The notes under the pieces were generated by a model. It was not told where the DNA came from. It worked only from the letters and a program-made list of their open reading frames with translations, and did no database searches. The position numbers and the translations under genes are program-made. DNA of 5,439 bases, taken from JAAYZB01 sp937958685 (GTDB taxonomy: Bacteria > Bacillota_I > Bacilli_A > Izemoplasmatales > Hujiaoplasmataceae). The stretch covers positions 1 to 5,439 of the forward strand of contig DAITAL010000073.1 of assembly GCA_036824265.1 (NCBI GenBank). Direction: 5' to 3'. This document shows, one piece after another, positions 1 through 5,439 of the stretch; positions within the stretch are counted from its first letter, which is position 1, and every line of letters starts with the position of its first letter.

Positions 1-1
1 C

Positions 2-2155
2 CTCGCATCCGCCATGGGCAAGGCCATCGGCGACGAATGCCGGATGCATGATGTCCATGTTTTGCTCGGACCTGGCATCAATATCAAACGCAACCCGTTA
101 TGCGGGCGTAATTTTGAGTATTACTCGGAAGACCCGCATCTGACTGCCGAGATGGCAAAAGCGTTCATCTCCGGACTGAAAAGCGCCTCTGTCGGCGCCT
201 GTCTCAAGCATTTTGCGCTCAATTCCCAGGAAACCTACCGGATGCAATCATCATCGATCGCCGATGAGCGTTCGAAGCACGAAATCTATTACAAAGCCTT
301 CGCCGAAGCCGTCAAGGCCGATCCCGACATGGTGATGTGCTCCTACAACAAGGTCGATGATATCTATGCTTCGGAGAATCGGATCCTCCTTGATGAGACC
401 TTGAGGAAGGAGTTCGGTTTCAAAAAAGTCATCGTTTCCGACTGGGGAGCCGTCAATGACCGTACCAAAGCCCTGTTCGCCTCGCTCGATCTGGAGATGC
501 CGGCTAATCCTGACAGCGTCAACCTTTTACTTTCAGACGTCAAGAAAGGCCATCTTTCGCTCGAGTATTTGGATGCCTCGGTCACCAGGATCGTCGATCT
601 GGCGCTTGAGCGCAGCGCCAACAAGCCCCTCCAAGTGGCACTCGACGACCATCACCAGTTGGCAACTGCGATTGCCGGTGAATCGATGGTGCTCCTCAAA
701 AACGATGCCGGGATCTTGCCACTTAAGAAAAAAGACAAGTTGGCCTTGATCGGAGCGCTCGCCAAGAATGTCCGATATCAAGGCGGCGGTTCCAGCCACA
801 TCAATGCCTACAAAGTCGAATCAGTTATCGAAACGTTCCCGATTGACGCCGACTTCACTTATCAACCGGGCTATTTGTTATACGGCGACGGATATGACGC
901 CACCCTCATCGAGGAGGCGGTCAATCTCGCCAAGCAGAAGGACAAGGTCATCCTCGTTCTCGGTCTGACCGACGAATACGAATCCGAAGGCTACGATCGG
1001 ACGCATTTGGATTTGCCGATCGGTCACCAGCGCCTGGTGGAAGAAATCGCCAAGGTTAACCCTAACGTCGTGGTCGTGCTGCAGATCGGATCTCCCGTCG
1101 CCATGCCATGGCTTGGCAATGTCAAGGCGGTGTTGAACGCCTATTTGGGTGGCGAGGGGGCGGCCCAGGCAATCACGGACATCCTGTTCGGCAAAACCAA
1201 TCCTTCAGGAAGGCTGGCTGAGACTTTCCCCCTCACGATCGGCGATGTGCCCAGCACCAGGCGCTTTGCGAAGGGCAACAACCAAGTCTATTATCAAGAA
1301 AGCATCTATATCGGCTATCGCTACTTCAGCACGGCGAAGAAAGGCGTCTTGTTTCCCTTTGGTTTCGGACTGAGTTATACGAACTTTGCCTATGCCGATC
1401 TCACACTGTCACCTTCCTCTTTGACAACTCCGATTACAGTCGCTGTGACCGTGAAAGTCAAGAATGTCGGCTCTGTCACCGGCAAGGAAGTGGTTCAGTT
1501 ATACGTAAAGAACCCTCAAGACAAACTCTTCCGCGCCGAACGCGAACTGCGCCGCTTCCGGAAAGTGGCGCTCAAGCCGGGAGAAGAGAAAACCTGCAGT
1601 TTCATCCTGAACGATGGCGACTTCGCCCATTACGACATCCCCAAGCACCATTTTGTCGTCAACAGCGGCATCTATGAAATCCAAGTGTGCCGCAATGCCA
1701 ACGAAGTGATTCTCACCCAGCCGCTTTCGATCGCATCGACGGATGAGGGTTCGGAGAATGATCCTTGTCTGCAGGCGTCGTCCTATGAAAGGAAGCACAA
1801 TCTCCTGATGTCCGACCATGATTTCGCCTCGCTAGTCGGCTTGCCCCTTGACGGCGAACACCGGCAACGCCAACGGCCATTCGGACTGAATGATTCGATC
1901 CGCGATCTCAGCCAGACGGCCATCGGCCGGATTTTGAAAAACCAAATCTTGAAGCGTGCCCAAAAGGAATTGCAGAACCAGTCGCCGGCGGAAAAACGGC
2001 TCTTCGAGGAAATGATCGTCTCCATCCCCCTGAGGAACATCGTCCTCTTCAGCGGTGGCAAGATCAAGATGCATGTGATGGCGGCGCTCGTCGCCCTCAG
2101 CAACCGCCGCCCCTTAAGGGCGATTGCCATCCTGTTAAGGAGGAGATACATGTGA
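2..2155 (+). CDS. Glycoside hydrolase family 3 beta-glucosidase (5'-truncated by window edge)
   Basis: Retaining GH3 enzyme that removes terminal glucose (or a similar sugar) from beta-glucosides. The frame is open to the window edge and codes LASAMGKAIGDECR from base 2. The ATG at 14 has no ribosome binding site and lies inside the conserved first domain, so the true start is upstream; about 70-100 residues, including the DGPxGxR region, are missing. Residues here count from that Met. The TIM-barrel part has LLGPGINIKRNPLCGRNFEY (18-37), substrate-binding KHF (65-67) and nucleophile Asp143 in VSDWGA. The alpha/beta sandwich domain (about 220-450) has SEGYDR, with Glu325 the likely acid/base by family analogy, and ends at PFGFGLSYT. 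A fibronectin-III-like domain follows (about 475-560, with ELRRFRKVALKPGE). A tail of about 130 residues (PFGLNDSIRDL, IPLRNIVLFSGG) resembles that of other Bacillota GH3 enzymes. Secretion cannot be judged without the N-terminus. The stop overlaps the next gene, so the two are probably co-transcribed. Family is sure; exact substrate is not. Confidence 0.95.
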   Translation, partial: LASAMGKAIGDECRMHDVHVLLGPGINIKRNPLCGRNFEYYSEDPHLTAEMAKAFISGLKSASVGACLKHFALNSQETYRMQSSSIADERSKHEIYYKAFAEAVKADPDMVMCSYNKVDDIYASENRILLDETLRKEFGFKKVIVSDWGAVNDRTKALFASLDLEMPANPDSVNLLLSDVKKGHLSLEYLDASVTRIVDLALERSANKPLQVALDDHHQLATAIAGESMVLLKNDAGILPLKKKDKLALIGALAKNVRYQGGGSSHINAYKVESVIETFPIDADFTYQPGYLLYGDGYDATLIEEAVNLAKQKDKVILVLGLTDEYESEGYDRTHLDLPIGHQRLVEEIAKVNPNVVVVLQIGSPVAMPWLGNVKAVLNAYLGGEGAAQAITDILFGKTNPSGRLAETFPLTIGDVPSTRRFAKGNNQVYYQESIYIGYRYFSTAKKGVLFPFGFGLSYTNFAYADLTLSPSSLTTPITVAVTVKVKNVGSVTGKEVVQLYVKNPQDKLFRAERELRRFRKVALKPGEEKTCSFILNDGDFAHYDIPKHHFVVNSGIYEIQVCRNANEVILTQPLSIASTDEGSENDPCLQASSYERKHNLLMSDHDFASLVGLPLDGEHRQRQRPFGLNDSIRDLSQTAIGRILKNQILKRAQKELQNQSPAEKRLFEEMIVSIPLRNIVLFSGGKIKMHVMAALVALSNRRPLRAIAILLRRRYM
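2137..2146 (+). promoter_or_regulatory. Ribosome binding site of the alpha-glucosidase, inside the GH3 gene end
   Basis: AAGGAGGAGA is an almost perfect Shine-Dalgarno sequence. Its GGAGG core ends 8 bases before the GTG at 2152. It lies within the last codons of the upstream gene, whose end reads ATGTGA, so the downstream GTG shares four bases (GTGA) with the upstream stop. This fixes the GTG start and suggests translational coupling. Confidence 0.9.
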
Positions 2156-3783
2156 GAACCCCGTGGTACCGCGAGCGGATTGTCTACCAGATCTATCCGC
2201 GCAGTTTCAATGACGCCAACAATGACGGCATCGGCGATCTCCCAGGCATCATTGAGAAGATCCCCTATCTGAAAGCGCTGGGTATAGGCATCGTCTGGCT
2301 GTCACCAATCTACGTTTCACCCAATGATGACAACGGATACGACATCTCCAACTATCGCGACATCCACCCTGATTTCGGCTCCTTGGAAGAATTCAAGGAT
2401 CTTGTCCGTAAACTGCACGAGGCCGATATCAAACTAATCATGGATCTGGTCGTCAATCACACCTCCGACGAACATCCGTGGTTCATCGCATCGGCTGCCG
2501 GCGATCCGGAGTATCGCGACTACTATCATTGGCAGACTAAGAAGAACAACTGGACCTCCTTTTTCGGGGGTGAAGCATGGACTTATCACCCCCAACGCGG
2601 CGAGTACTATCTGCACCTGTTTTCCAAGAAGCAGCCGGATCTGAACTGGGACAATCGCAAGGTGCGGGAAGAAGTGAAAGACATTTGCCGGTATTGGCTC
2701 GACCTGGGGGTTGATGGTTTCCGCTGCGATGTCATCAATATCATCGCCAAGACCGACAATCTTCCCAAAGGCAAACCGGGAATCGCCCTGGTCGGCCGCG
2801 AGCACTATCTCAATATTCCCAAGATCCACGGGTATCTGCGCGAACTCCGCGATGAGGTTTTTTCCCACTACGATTGTTTCACGGTGGGAGAAACCGTGCT
2901 GATCACGCCAAGGACAGCCTTGTCTTATATTGATGACGATATTCGCGAGCTCGACATGGTTTTCCAGTTCGAGCACATGGGCGCCGACAACCATTATGTC
3001 AAATGGTTCATGAAGAAGTTTCGGCCGATCAATCTCAAAAAGCCGCTTGCGAAATGGCAGAATGCGTTCGCCGAACACGGTTGGAACACCTTGTATCTGG
3101 AAAACCATGACCAACCGCGGAGCGTTTCCCGCTTCGGAAACATCGCGTATTATCGGGAGTCGGCGAAAATGCTCGCCACCATGCTCTTTTTCCAAAGAGG
3201 CACTCCCTTCATCTATCAAGGCCAGGAAATCGGCATGCTCAACGCCGCCTTTGCGGATTTGGCCGATTATCAGGACATCGAGACGCACAACATCTACAAA
3301 ACCGGACGCAAACTCCTTTTATCCCACCGCCGCATGATGAAGAAGATCAGGATGATGTCCCGTGACAATGCCCGGACCCCGATGCAATGGGATGATACGC
3401 AAAATGCGGGATTCACGCGTGGTGAACCCTGGCTGAGGATCAACCCCAATTACATGGATATCAATGTCAAGAAGAATCAGGCGGACAAAGACTCCATTCT
3501 CCATTATTATCGCCGCCTCATCGACCTCCGCAAAAAGCACAAGGTCATCGTCGATGGCGCCTATGAAGACATTGACTTCCACAATCGGCGGTTGTACGCC
3601 TACAAACGCACCCTCGGCAAAACGGAGTTGTACGTTGTCTGCAACTTCTCCGCCCGAGCGCTCAGTCATCCTTTGCTGGAGCAACTGAAAGAGGAGAAGT
3701 GTCTTCTCGCCAACTATCGGCAATCGCCAACCGATCTCACGCTCAAGCCCTATGAGGCGCGCGTCTATCTGAAACAAAAATAG
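2152..3783 (+). CDS. GH13 alpha-glucosidase, oligo-1,6-glucosidase type (GH13_31-like)
   Basis: Complete 543-residue cytosolic alpha-glucosidase with no signal peptide; the family is usually about 540-570 long. It should cut glucose from the non-reducing end of short alpha-glucans such as isomaltose, panose or dextran fragments. Visible motifs: calcium-loop-like DANNDGIGD (21-29), region I DLVVNH (98-103), region II GFRCDVIN with nucleophile Asp193, region III FTVGET with acid/base Glu247, region IV LENHDQPR with Asp320. RDNARTPMQWDD (404-415) and NPNYMDINV (431-439) are also typical. The residue after the nucleophile is Val194; in this subfamily Val favours alpha-1,6 bonds, while Ala is typical of alpha-1,4 maltases. 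Trehalose-6-phosphate hydrolases also have Val here, but the VGET and NHDQPR surroundings fit a general oligo-1,6-glucosidase or dextran glucosidase better. The GTG start is set by the ribosome binding site at 2137-2146. Family is near certain, 1,6 preference likely, natural substrate unknown. Confidence 0.93.
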   Translation: MRTPWYRERIVYQIYPRSFNDANNDGIGDLPGIIEKIPYLKALGIGIVWLSPIYVSPNDDNGYDISNYRDIHPDFGSLEEFKDLVRKLHEADIKLIMDLVVNHTSDEHPWFIASAAGDPEYRDYYHWQTKKNNWTSFFGGEAWTYHPQRGEYYLHLFSKKQPDLNWDNRKVREEVKDICRYWLDLGVDGFRCDVINIIAKTDNLPKGKPGIALVGREHYLNIPKIHGYLRELRDEVFSHYDCFTVGETVLITPRTALSYIDDDIRELDMVFQFEHMGADNHYVKWFMKKFRPINLKKPLAKWQNAFAEHGWNTLYLENHDQPRSVSRFGNIAYYRESAKMLATMLFFQRGTPFIYQGQEIGMLNAAFADLADYQDIETHNIYKTGRKLLLSHRRMMKKIRMMSRDNARTPMQWDDTQNAGFTRGEPWLRINPNYMDINVKKNQADKDSILHYYRRLIDLRKKHKVIVDGAYEDIDFHNRRLYAYKRTLGKTELYVVCNFSARALSHPLLEQLKEEKCLLANYRQSPTDLTLKPYEARVYLKQK

Positions 3784-3814
3784 GCCTGCGGCGCAGGCCT
3801 ATTTCATCTGTTTC
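3771..3814. terminator. Bidirectional intrinsic terminator spanning both converging stop codons
   Basis: A perfect 12-bp stem (3778-3789 with 3793-3804, AAATAGGCCTGC and its complement) closes a GGC loop. GAAACA at 3771-3776 can pair further with TGTTTC at 3809-3814 across an asymmetric internal loop. Read on the minus strand, the GC-rich stem is followed by TATTTTTGTTTC, a good U-tract for ending the hydrolase transcript. Read on the plus strand it is followed by the weaker TATTTCATCTGTTT. It sits exactly between convergent genes. The TAG stops of both genes (3781-3783 plus, 3801-3799 minus) are mirror positions in the stem. Confidence 0.85.
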
Positions 3815-4746
3815 ACCACTGTCTTCTTGATGTCGAAAAACTTCCTGATGATCTCGAACAATCGTTTTTCCAACCCCGCCTTGTCCATGACATAGCCTTG
3901 GGTGTGGCCGGCATCGGCGATTGTGTAAAGTTCCTTGAACGGTGCCTTTGCGGCGGCGTGCAACGCTTCCGCCATCGCGTAGGGAACCTGCTTGTCGGCG
4001 GTGCCATGGTAGATGAACAAGGGGATGCGTCCTTTCCTTACGGCCCTCAAAGGATTGACATTCGCGAGGAAAAAGCGATAGTTGTAATAGGTGAACAAAT
4101 TGATACCGAACAAGAACGGCAACAGGATGCGTGGCTTGGCATTGGCAAACAGCATCCCAAGCAGCGAAGAAAACCCGGAGTCCGCGACGATCAGCTTCAC
4201 ATTGTCCGGAACATTGATGGCGGATGCCAGCATTGCCGTTGCGGCGCCGAGGGATACGCCGTGCACCAAAATCTTGTCAGTGGAACCGTATGTCCGCAGC
4301 GCATAATGGATCCATTTTTTCAAGTCTTGCTTTTCATAATGGCCAAAGGTCGAAAAATCGCCTTCGCTGCTGCCGTGTCCCCTGAGATCGACGAGCAGAA
4401 CTTTGAACCCCATGTCGTTGTACATCTTTCCGATCACGATCATGTCCGTTGCCTGCGACTGGTAGCCATGCATGACGATAGCCGTTTGGGTGGACTTCTC
4501 GTCATAACTAGGCAGGAAGATCCCTGCAAGTTTGACGCCGTCATAAGCCCTGATTGTCACAAGCTCCTTGGGAGAGCGGTCATACCAATCCTTGCTGGGG
4601 GCAAAAAACGGCTTTGTGTGATCCACAAAAGCCACAGTGCCGTAGTTTTTACGCAGGAACAAGGTCCGGTAGATGAAATATGCGATCGTAAAATACGCGA
4701 TCAGGATGATGCCGACGATGATCGAAACAATGTATATAGGGTCCAT
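3799..4746 (-). CDS. Membrane-anchored alpha/beta hydrolase (YqkD-like, serine hydrolase)
   Basis: 315-residue alpha/beta-hydrolase-fold protein. Residues 4-26 form one hydrophobic segment followed by basic residues (YRTLFLRKNY), which suggests an N-terminal membrane anchor rather than a cleaved signal; topology cannot be settled by reading. Catalytic features: oxyanion-region HGYQ (93-96), DLRGHGSSEG (120-129), nucleophile elbow GVSLG with Ser165, acid Asp251 in YHGTADKQVP, and His281 in DAGHTQGY. Spacing and motifs match the COG1073 / Hydrolase_4 group. FGHYEKQDLKKW (134-145) resembles Bacillus YqkD, itself of unknown substrate. It may be an esterase, thioesterase or peptidase; substrate unknown. 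The ATG at 4746 is supported by AAGGAGG (4759-4753, minus strand) six bases upstream. It converges on the alpha-glucosidase with 15 bases between, so it is a separate unit. No convincing promoter was found. Fold and triad are clear, function is not. Confidence 0.9.
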   Translation of the reverse strand: MDPIYIVSIIVGIILIAYFTIAYFIYRTLFLRKNYGTVAFVDHTKPFFAPSKDWYDRSPKELVTIRAYDGVKLAGIFLPSYDEKSTQTAIVMHGYQSQATDMIVIGKMYNDMGFKVLLVDLRGHGSSEGDFSTFGHYEKQDLKKWIHYALRTYGSTDKILVHGVSLGAATAMLASAINVPDNVKLIVADSGFSSLLGMLFANAKPRILLPFLFGINLFTYYNYRFFLANVNPLRAVRKGRIPLFIYHGTADKQVPYAMAEALHAAAKAPFKELYTIADAGHTQGYVMDKAGLEKRLFEIIRKFFDIKKTVVKQMK

Positions 4747-4816
4747 ATCGAGCCTCCTTGTCCTATTTTACCATATCTTTCAGCCATGCACCATGCTTTC
4801 ATGTGTTTCCTTGCCA

Positions 4817-4861
4817 GCGATCGATCACAACGCAAAGAGAAGGTGTCTTCCTCTTGATCGC
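4817..4861. repeat. Imperfect inverted repeat in the divergent intergenic region
   Basis: GCGATC (4817-4822) is the inverse complement of GATCGC (4856-4861). Directly inside the right arm, AAGAGAAG (4835-4842) pairs with CTTC and TCTT (4847-4855) around a GTGT loop, with one bulged C at 4851. Twelve bases on the left are unpaired, although GATC at 4823-4826 could pair instead of the outer GATC. It has no U-tract on either side. It lies upstream of the hydrolase on one strand and of the rplU promoter on the other. It could be an operator or an RNA hairpin in the hydrolase leader; chance is possible. Confidence 0.4.
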
Positions 4862-4910
4862 ATTGGCTTTCCGAGCAGGAAATTTCCCAATATTCGCGGG
4901 TACAAAAATG

Positions 4911-4939
4911 TTGACTTATGATGGTGATTAATATATAAT
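4911..4939 (+). promoter_or_regulatory. Sigma-A-type promoter of the rplU-rpmA operon
   Basis: TTGACT (-35, 4911-4916) and a perfect TATAAT (-10, 4934-4939) are separated by exactly 17 bases. The spacer is AT-rich. Transcription should start near 4946, at the foot of the first leader hairpin. This is by far the best promoter in the window, as expected for a ribosomal protein operon. Confidence 0.9.
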
Positions 4940-4945
4940 ATTGCC

Positions 4946-5033
4946 GTATGTGAAACGCATACCGCTCAGAAACGGTCGCAAACCCCGAAACCACGGGTAC
5001 CACGATGGCGAGTCTTAAACTTATGAGGAGGTG
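4946..5033 (+). ncRNA. Probable ribosomal protein L21 leader (autoregulatory 5' UTR structure)
   Basis: The rplU transcript would carry about 94 untranslated bases. The first hairpin is GTATGTG-AAA-CGCATAC (4946-4962), seven pairs including one G-U, starting at the predicted transcript start. ACCG (4961-4964) can pair with CGGT (4973-4976). ACCC (4982-4985) pairs with GGGT (4995-4998), extended by GGT (4974-4976) with ACC (4999-5001). A GATGGCGAGTCTT stretch (5004-5016) follows before the Shine-Dalgarno. Position and architecture fit the Bacillota L21 leader family (Rfam L21_leader), thought to let L21 repress its own synthesis. The family assignment is from memory of position and layout, not a covariance search. 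Confidence 0.65.
5026..5033 (+). promoter_or_regulatory. Ribosome binding site deciding the rplU start
   Basis: AGGAGGTG matches the 16S rRNA 3' end over its full length, and GGAGG (5027-5031) ends 8 bases before ATG 5040. The in-frame GTG at 5031 is part of this site, so it cannot be the start codon. Confidence 0.95.
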
Positions 5034-5039
5034 CAAACC

Positions 5040-5348
5040 ATGTACGCAGTGATCGAAACTGGCGGCAAGCAGATTCGTGTTGAAGTCGGCCAGGAAATCT
5101 ATGTCGAGAAACTTGAAGTCGAAGTGGACCAAGTCTACACATTTGACAAAGTTCTGATGATTGGCGGCGAAAAGACGAAAGTCGGCAAACCTTACCTGAA
5201 GGGTGCCACCGTCCAAGCCACCGTCAACAAACACGGCAGAGGCGAAAAGCTCATCATTTTCAAGTATGAGCCGAAAAAACACTATCACCGCAAGAACGGC
5301 CATCGTCAGCCCTACACGAAATTGACGATATCAGAAATCAACGGATAA
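5040..5348 (+). CDS. rplU: Large-subunit ribosomal protein L21 (bL21)
   Basis: Complete 102-residue bL21, the normal length, beginning MYAVIETGGKQIRVEVG as in most bacteria. It is a beta-barrel protein of the 50S subunit that binds 23S rRNA and contacts L20. The C-terminal basic signature YEPKKHYHRKNGHRQPYT is complete and diagnostic. ATG 5040 is chosen over an in-frame GTG at 5031 because the latter lies in the Shine-Dalgarno. It is the first gene of its operon, driven by the promoter at 4911-4939 and probably controlled through the leader. The next gene begins 27 bases after the stop and is L27, as in nearly all bacteria. However, prp (ysxB), which in most Bacillota lies between them, is absent here. 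Confidence 0.99.
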   Translation: MYAVIETGGKQIRVEVGQEIYVEKLEVEVDQVYTFDKVLMIGGEKTKVGKPYLKGATVQATVNKHGRGEKLIIFKYEPKKHYHRKNGHRQPYTKLTISEING

Positions 5349-5361
5349 TCTAAGAAATTTC

Positions 5362-5366
5362 GGAGG
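5362..5366 (+). promoter_or_regulatory. Ribosome binding site favouring the upstream rpmA start
   Basis: CGGAGGAA contains a GGAGG core that ends 9 bases before ATG 5376. It supports translation of L27 with its N-terminal extension. A weaker site, TAAGG (5395-5399), sits 6 bases before the in-frame ATG at 5406 and could serve a shorter product, so both starts remain possible. Confidence 0.75.
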
Positions 5367-5375
5367 AATCAGAAG

Positions 5376-5439
5376 ATGGTACTACATCTAGAGATAAGGG
5401 AATGCATGGCTTCGAAGAAGGGTGTCGGCTCGACCAAGA
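5376..5439 (+). CDS. rpmA: Large-subunit ribosomal protein L27 (bL27), 3' end outside window
   Basis: Only 21 codons are visible: MVLHLEIRECM then ASKKGVGSTK. SKKGVGSTK is the conserved N-terminus of mature bL27, which reaches toward the peptidyl transferase centre of the 50S subunit. In Bacillota, L27 is made with a short extension ending in a motif like NLQFFA or NLQLFA, removed by the protease Prp. Here an extension of similar length is present, but the residues before the expected cut (after Ala12) are EIRECMA, so the aromatic/Leu pair is not conserved. ATG 5376 has the better ribosome binding site; the in-frame ATG 5406 would give MASKKG directly, like E. coli L27. Identity is sure from context and motif, the start is not. 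Confidence 0.9.
   Translation, partial: MVLHLEIRECMASKKGVGSTK

Noticed and set aside
14..16. ATG as start of the GH3 gene
   Set aside because: The frame is open upstream, no ribosome binding site precedes it, and the protein would lack an essential part of the first catalytic domain. The gene is cut by the window edge.
2153..2155. TGA read as Trp, giving a GH3-GH13 fusion
   Set aside because: All Trp codons in the window are TGG, and the GH13 gene lies in a different frame with its own Shine-Dalgarno and start.
2434..3288. 284-codon open frame on the minus strand
   Set aside because: It is antisense to the conserved catalytic core of the alpha-glucosidase and has no family features.
2152..3783. 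Trehalose-6-phosphate hydrolase (TreC/TreA) as identity of the GH13 gene
   Set aside because: It shares general GH13_31 motifs, but the region around the acid/base and NHDQPR is closer to oligo-1,6-glucosidases. No trehalose PTS or TreR gene is visible. It cannot be fully excluded.
4765..4773. TGGTAAAAT on the minus strand as an extended -10 promoter for the hydrolase
   Set aside because: Transcription would begin at about 4758, inside the ribosome binding site, leaving no usable leader, and no -35 box lies upstream.
3898..4857. 319-codon open frame on the plus strand, slightly longer than the hydrolase gene opposite it
   Set aside because: Its protein has no recognisable motif and is rich in His, Arg, Cys and Gln as antisense frames often are, and no ribosome binding site was noted. 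The opposite strand has a complete catalytic triad, a Shine-Dalgarno and a terminator.
5031..5033. GTG as start of rplU
   Set aside because: It is inside the Shine-Dalgarno AGGAGGTG and would add MQT before the universally conserved MYAVIETGGKQ.
4701..5303. 200-codon minus-strand frame across the intergenic region
   Set aside because: It would run antisense through rplU, its promoter and leader, and it overlaps the hydrolase start. No motif supports it.

Overview
The window reads as ordinary chromosomal DNA of a Bacillota-type bacterium (Bacilli, Erysipelotrichia or Mollicutes-related by gene style), with GC near 50%. The reasons are the strong AGGAGG-type ribosome binding sites, a consensus sigma-A-like promoter, a structured leader ahead of rplU, a YqkD-like membrane-anchored hydrolase, and an L27 reading frame with an N-terminal extension. 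All recognisable Trp codons are TGG and the only in-frame TGA is a natural stop, so the standard bacterial code fits. The genus cannot be named from the sequence.

Layout. Bases 2-3783 (+) hold two glycosidase genes. The first is the 3' part of a family 3 beta-glucosidase, whose N-terminus lies outside the window. The second is a complete family 13 (GH13_31-like) alpha-glucosidase that starts on a GTG inside the stop of the first (4-base overlap). Their coupling suggests one intracellular unit that breaks imported oligosaccharides down to glucose, handling beta-glucosides and alpha-1,6-type glucosides together. A 12-bp stem at 3778-3804 follows directly. It contains the stop codons of both the alpha-glucosidase and the converging next gene and probably terminates transcription both ways.

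Bases 3799-4746 (-) encode a 315-residue alpha/beta hydrolase with one N-terminal membrane anchor and an intact Ser-Asp-His triad. A 293-base divergent intergenic region follows (4747-5039). It holds an imperfect inverted repeat of unknown role, a near-consensus promoter (4911-4939) and a leader of about 94 nt that probably is the L21 autoregulatory leader. rplU (ribosomal protein L21, 5040-5348) comes next, and the window ends in the first codons of rpmA (ribosomal protein L27).

Nothing here looks like an undescribed system. The point most worth a second look is the rplU-rpmA junction. The protease gene prp (ysxB), which usually sits between these two genes in Bacillota, is missing from this position. 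The N-terminal extension of L27 does not carry the usual Prp cleavage motif, and an alternative start would give a Gram-negative-like L27 with no extension.
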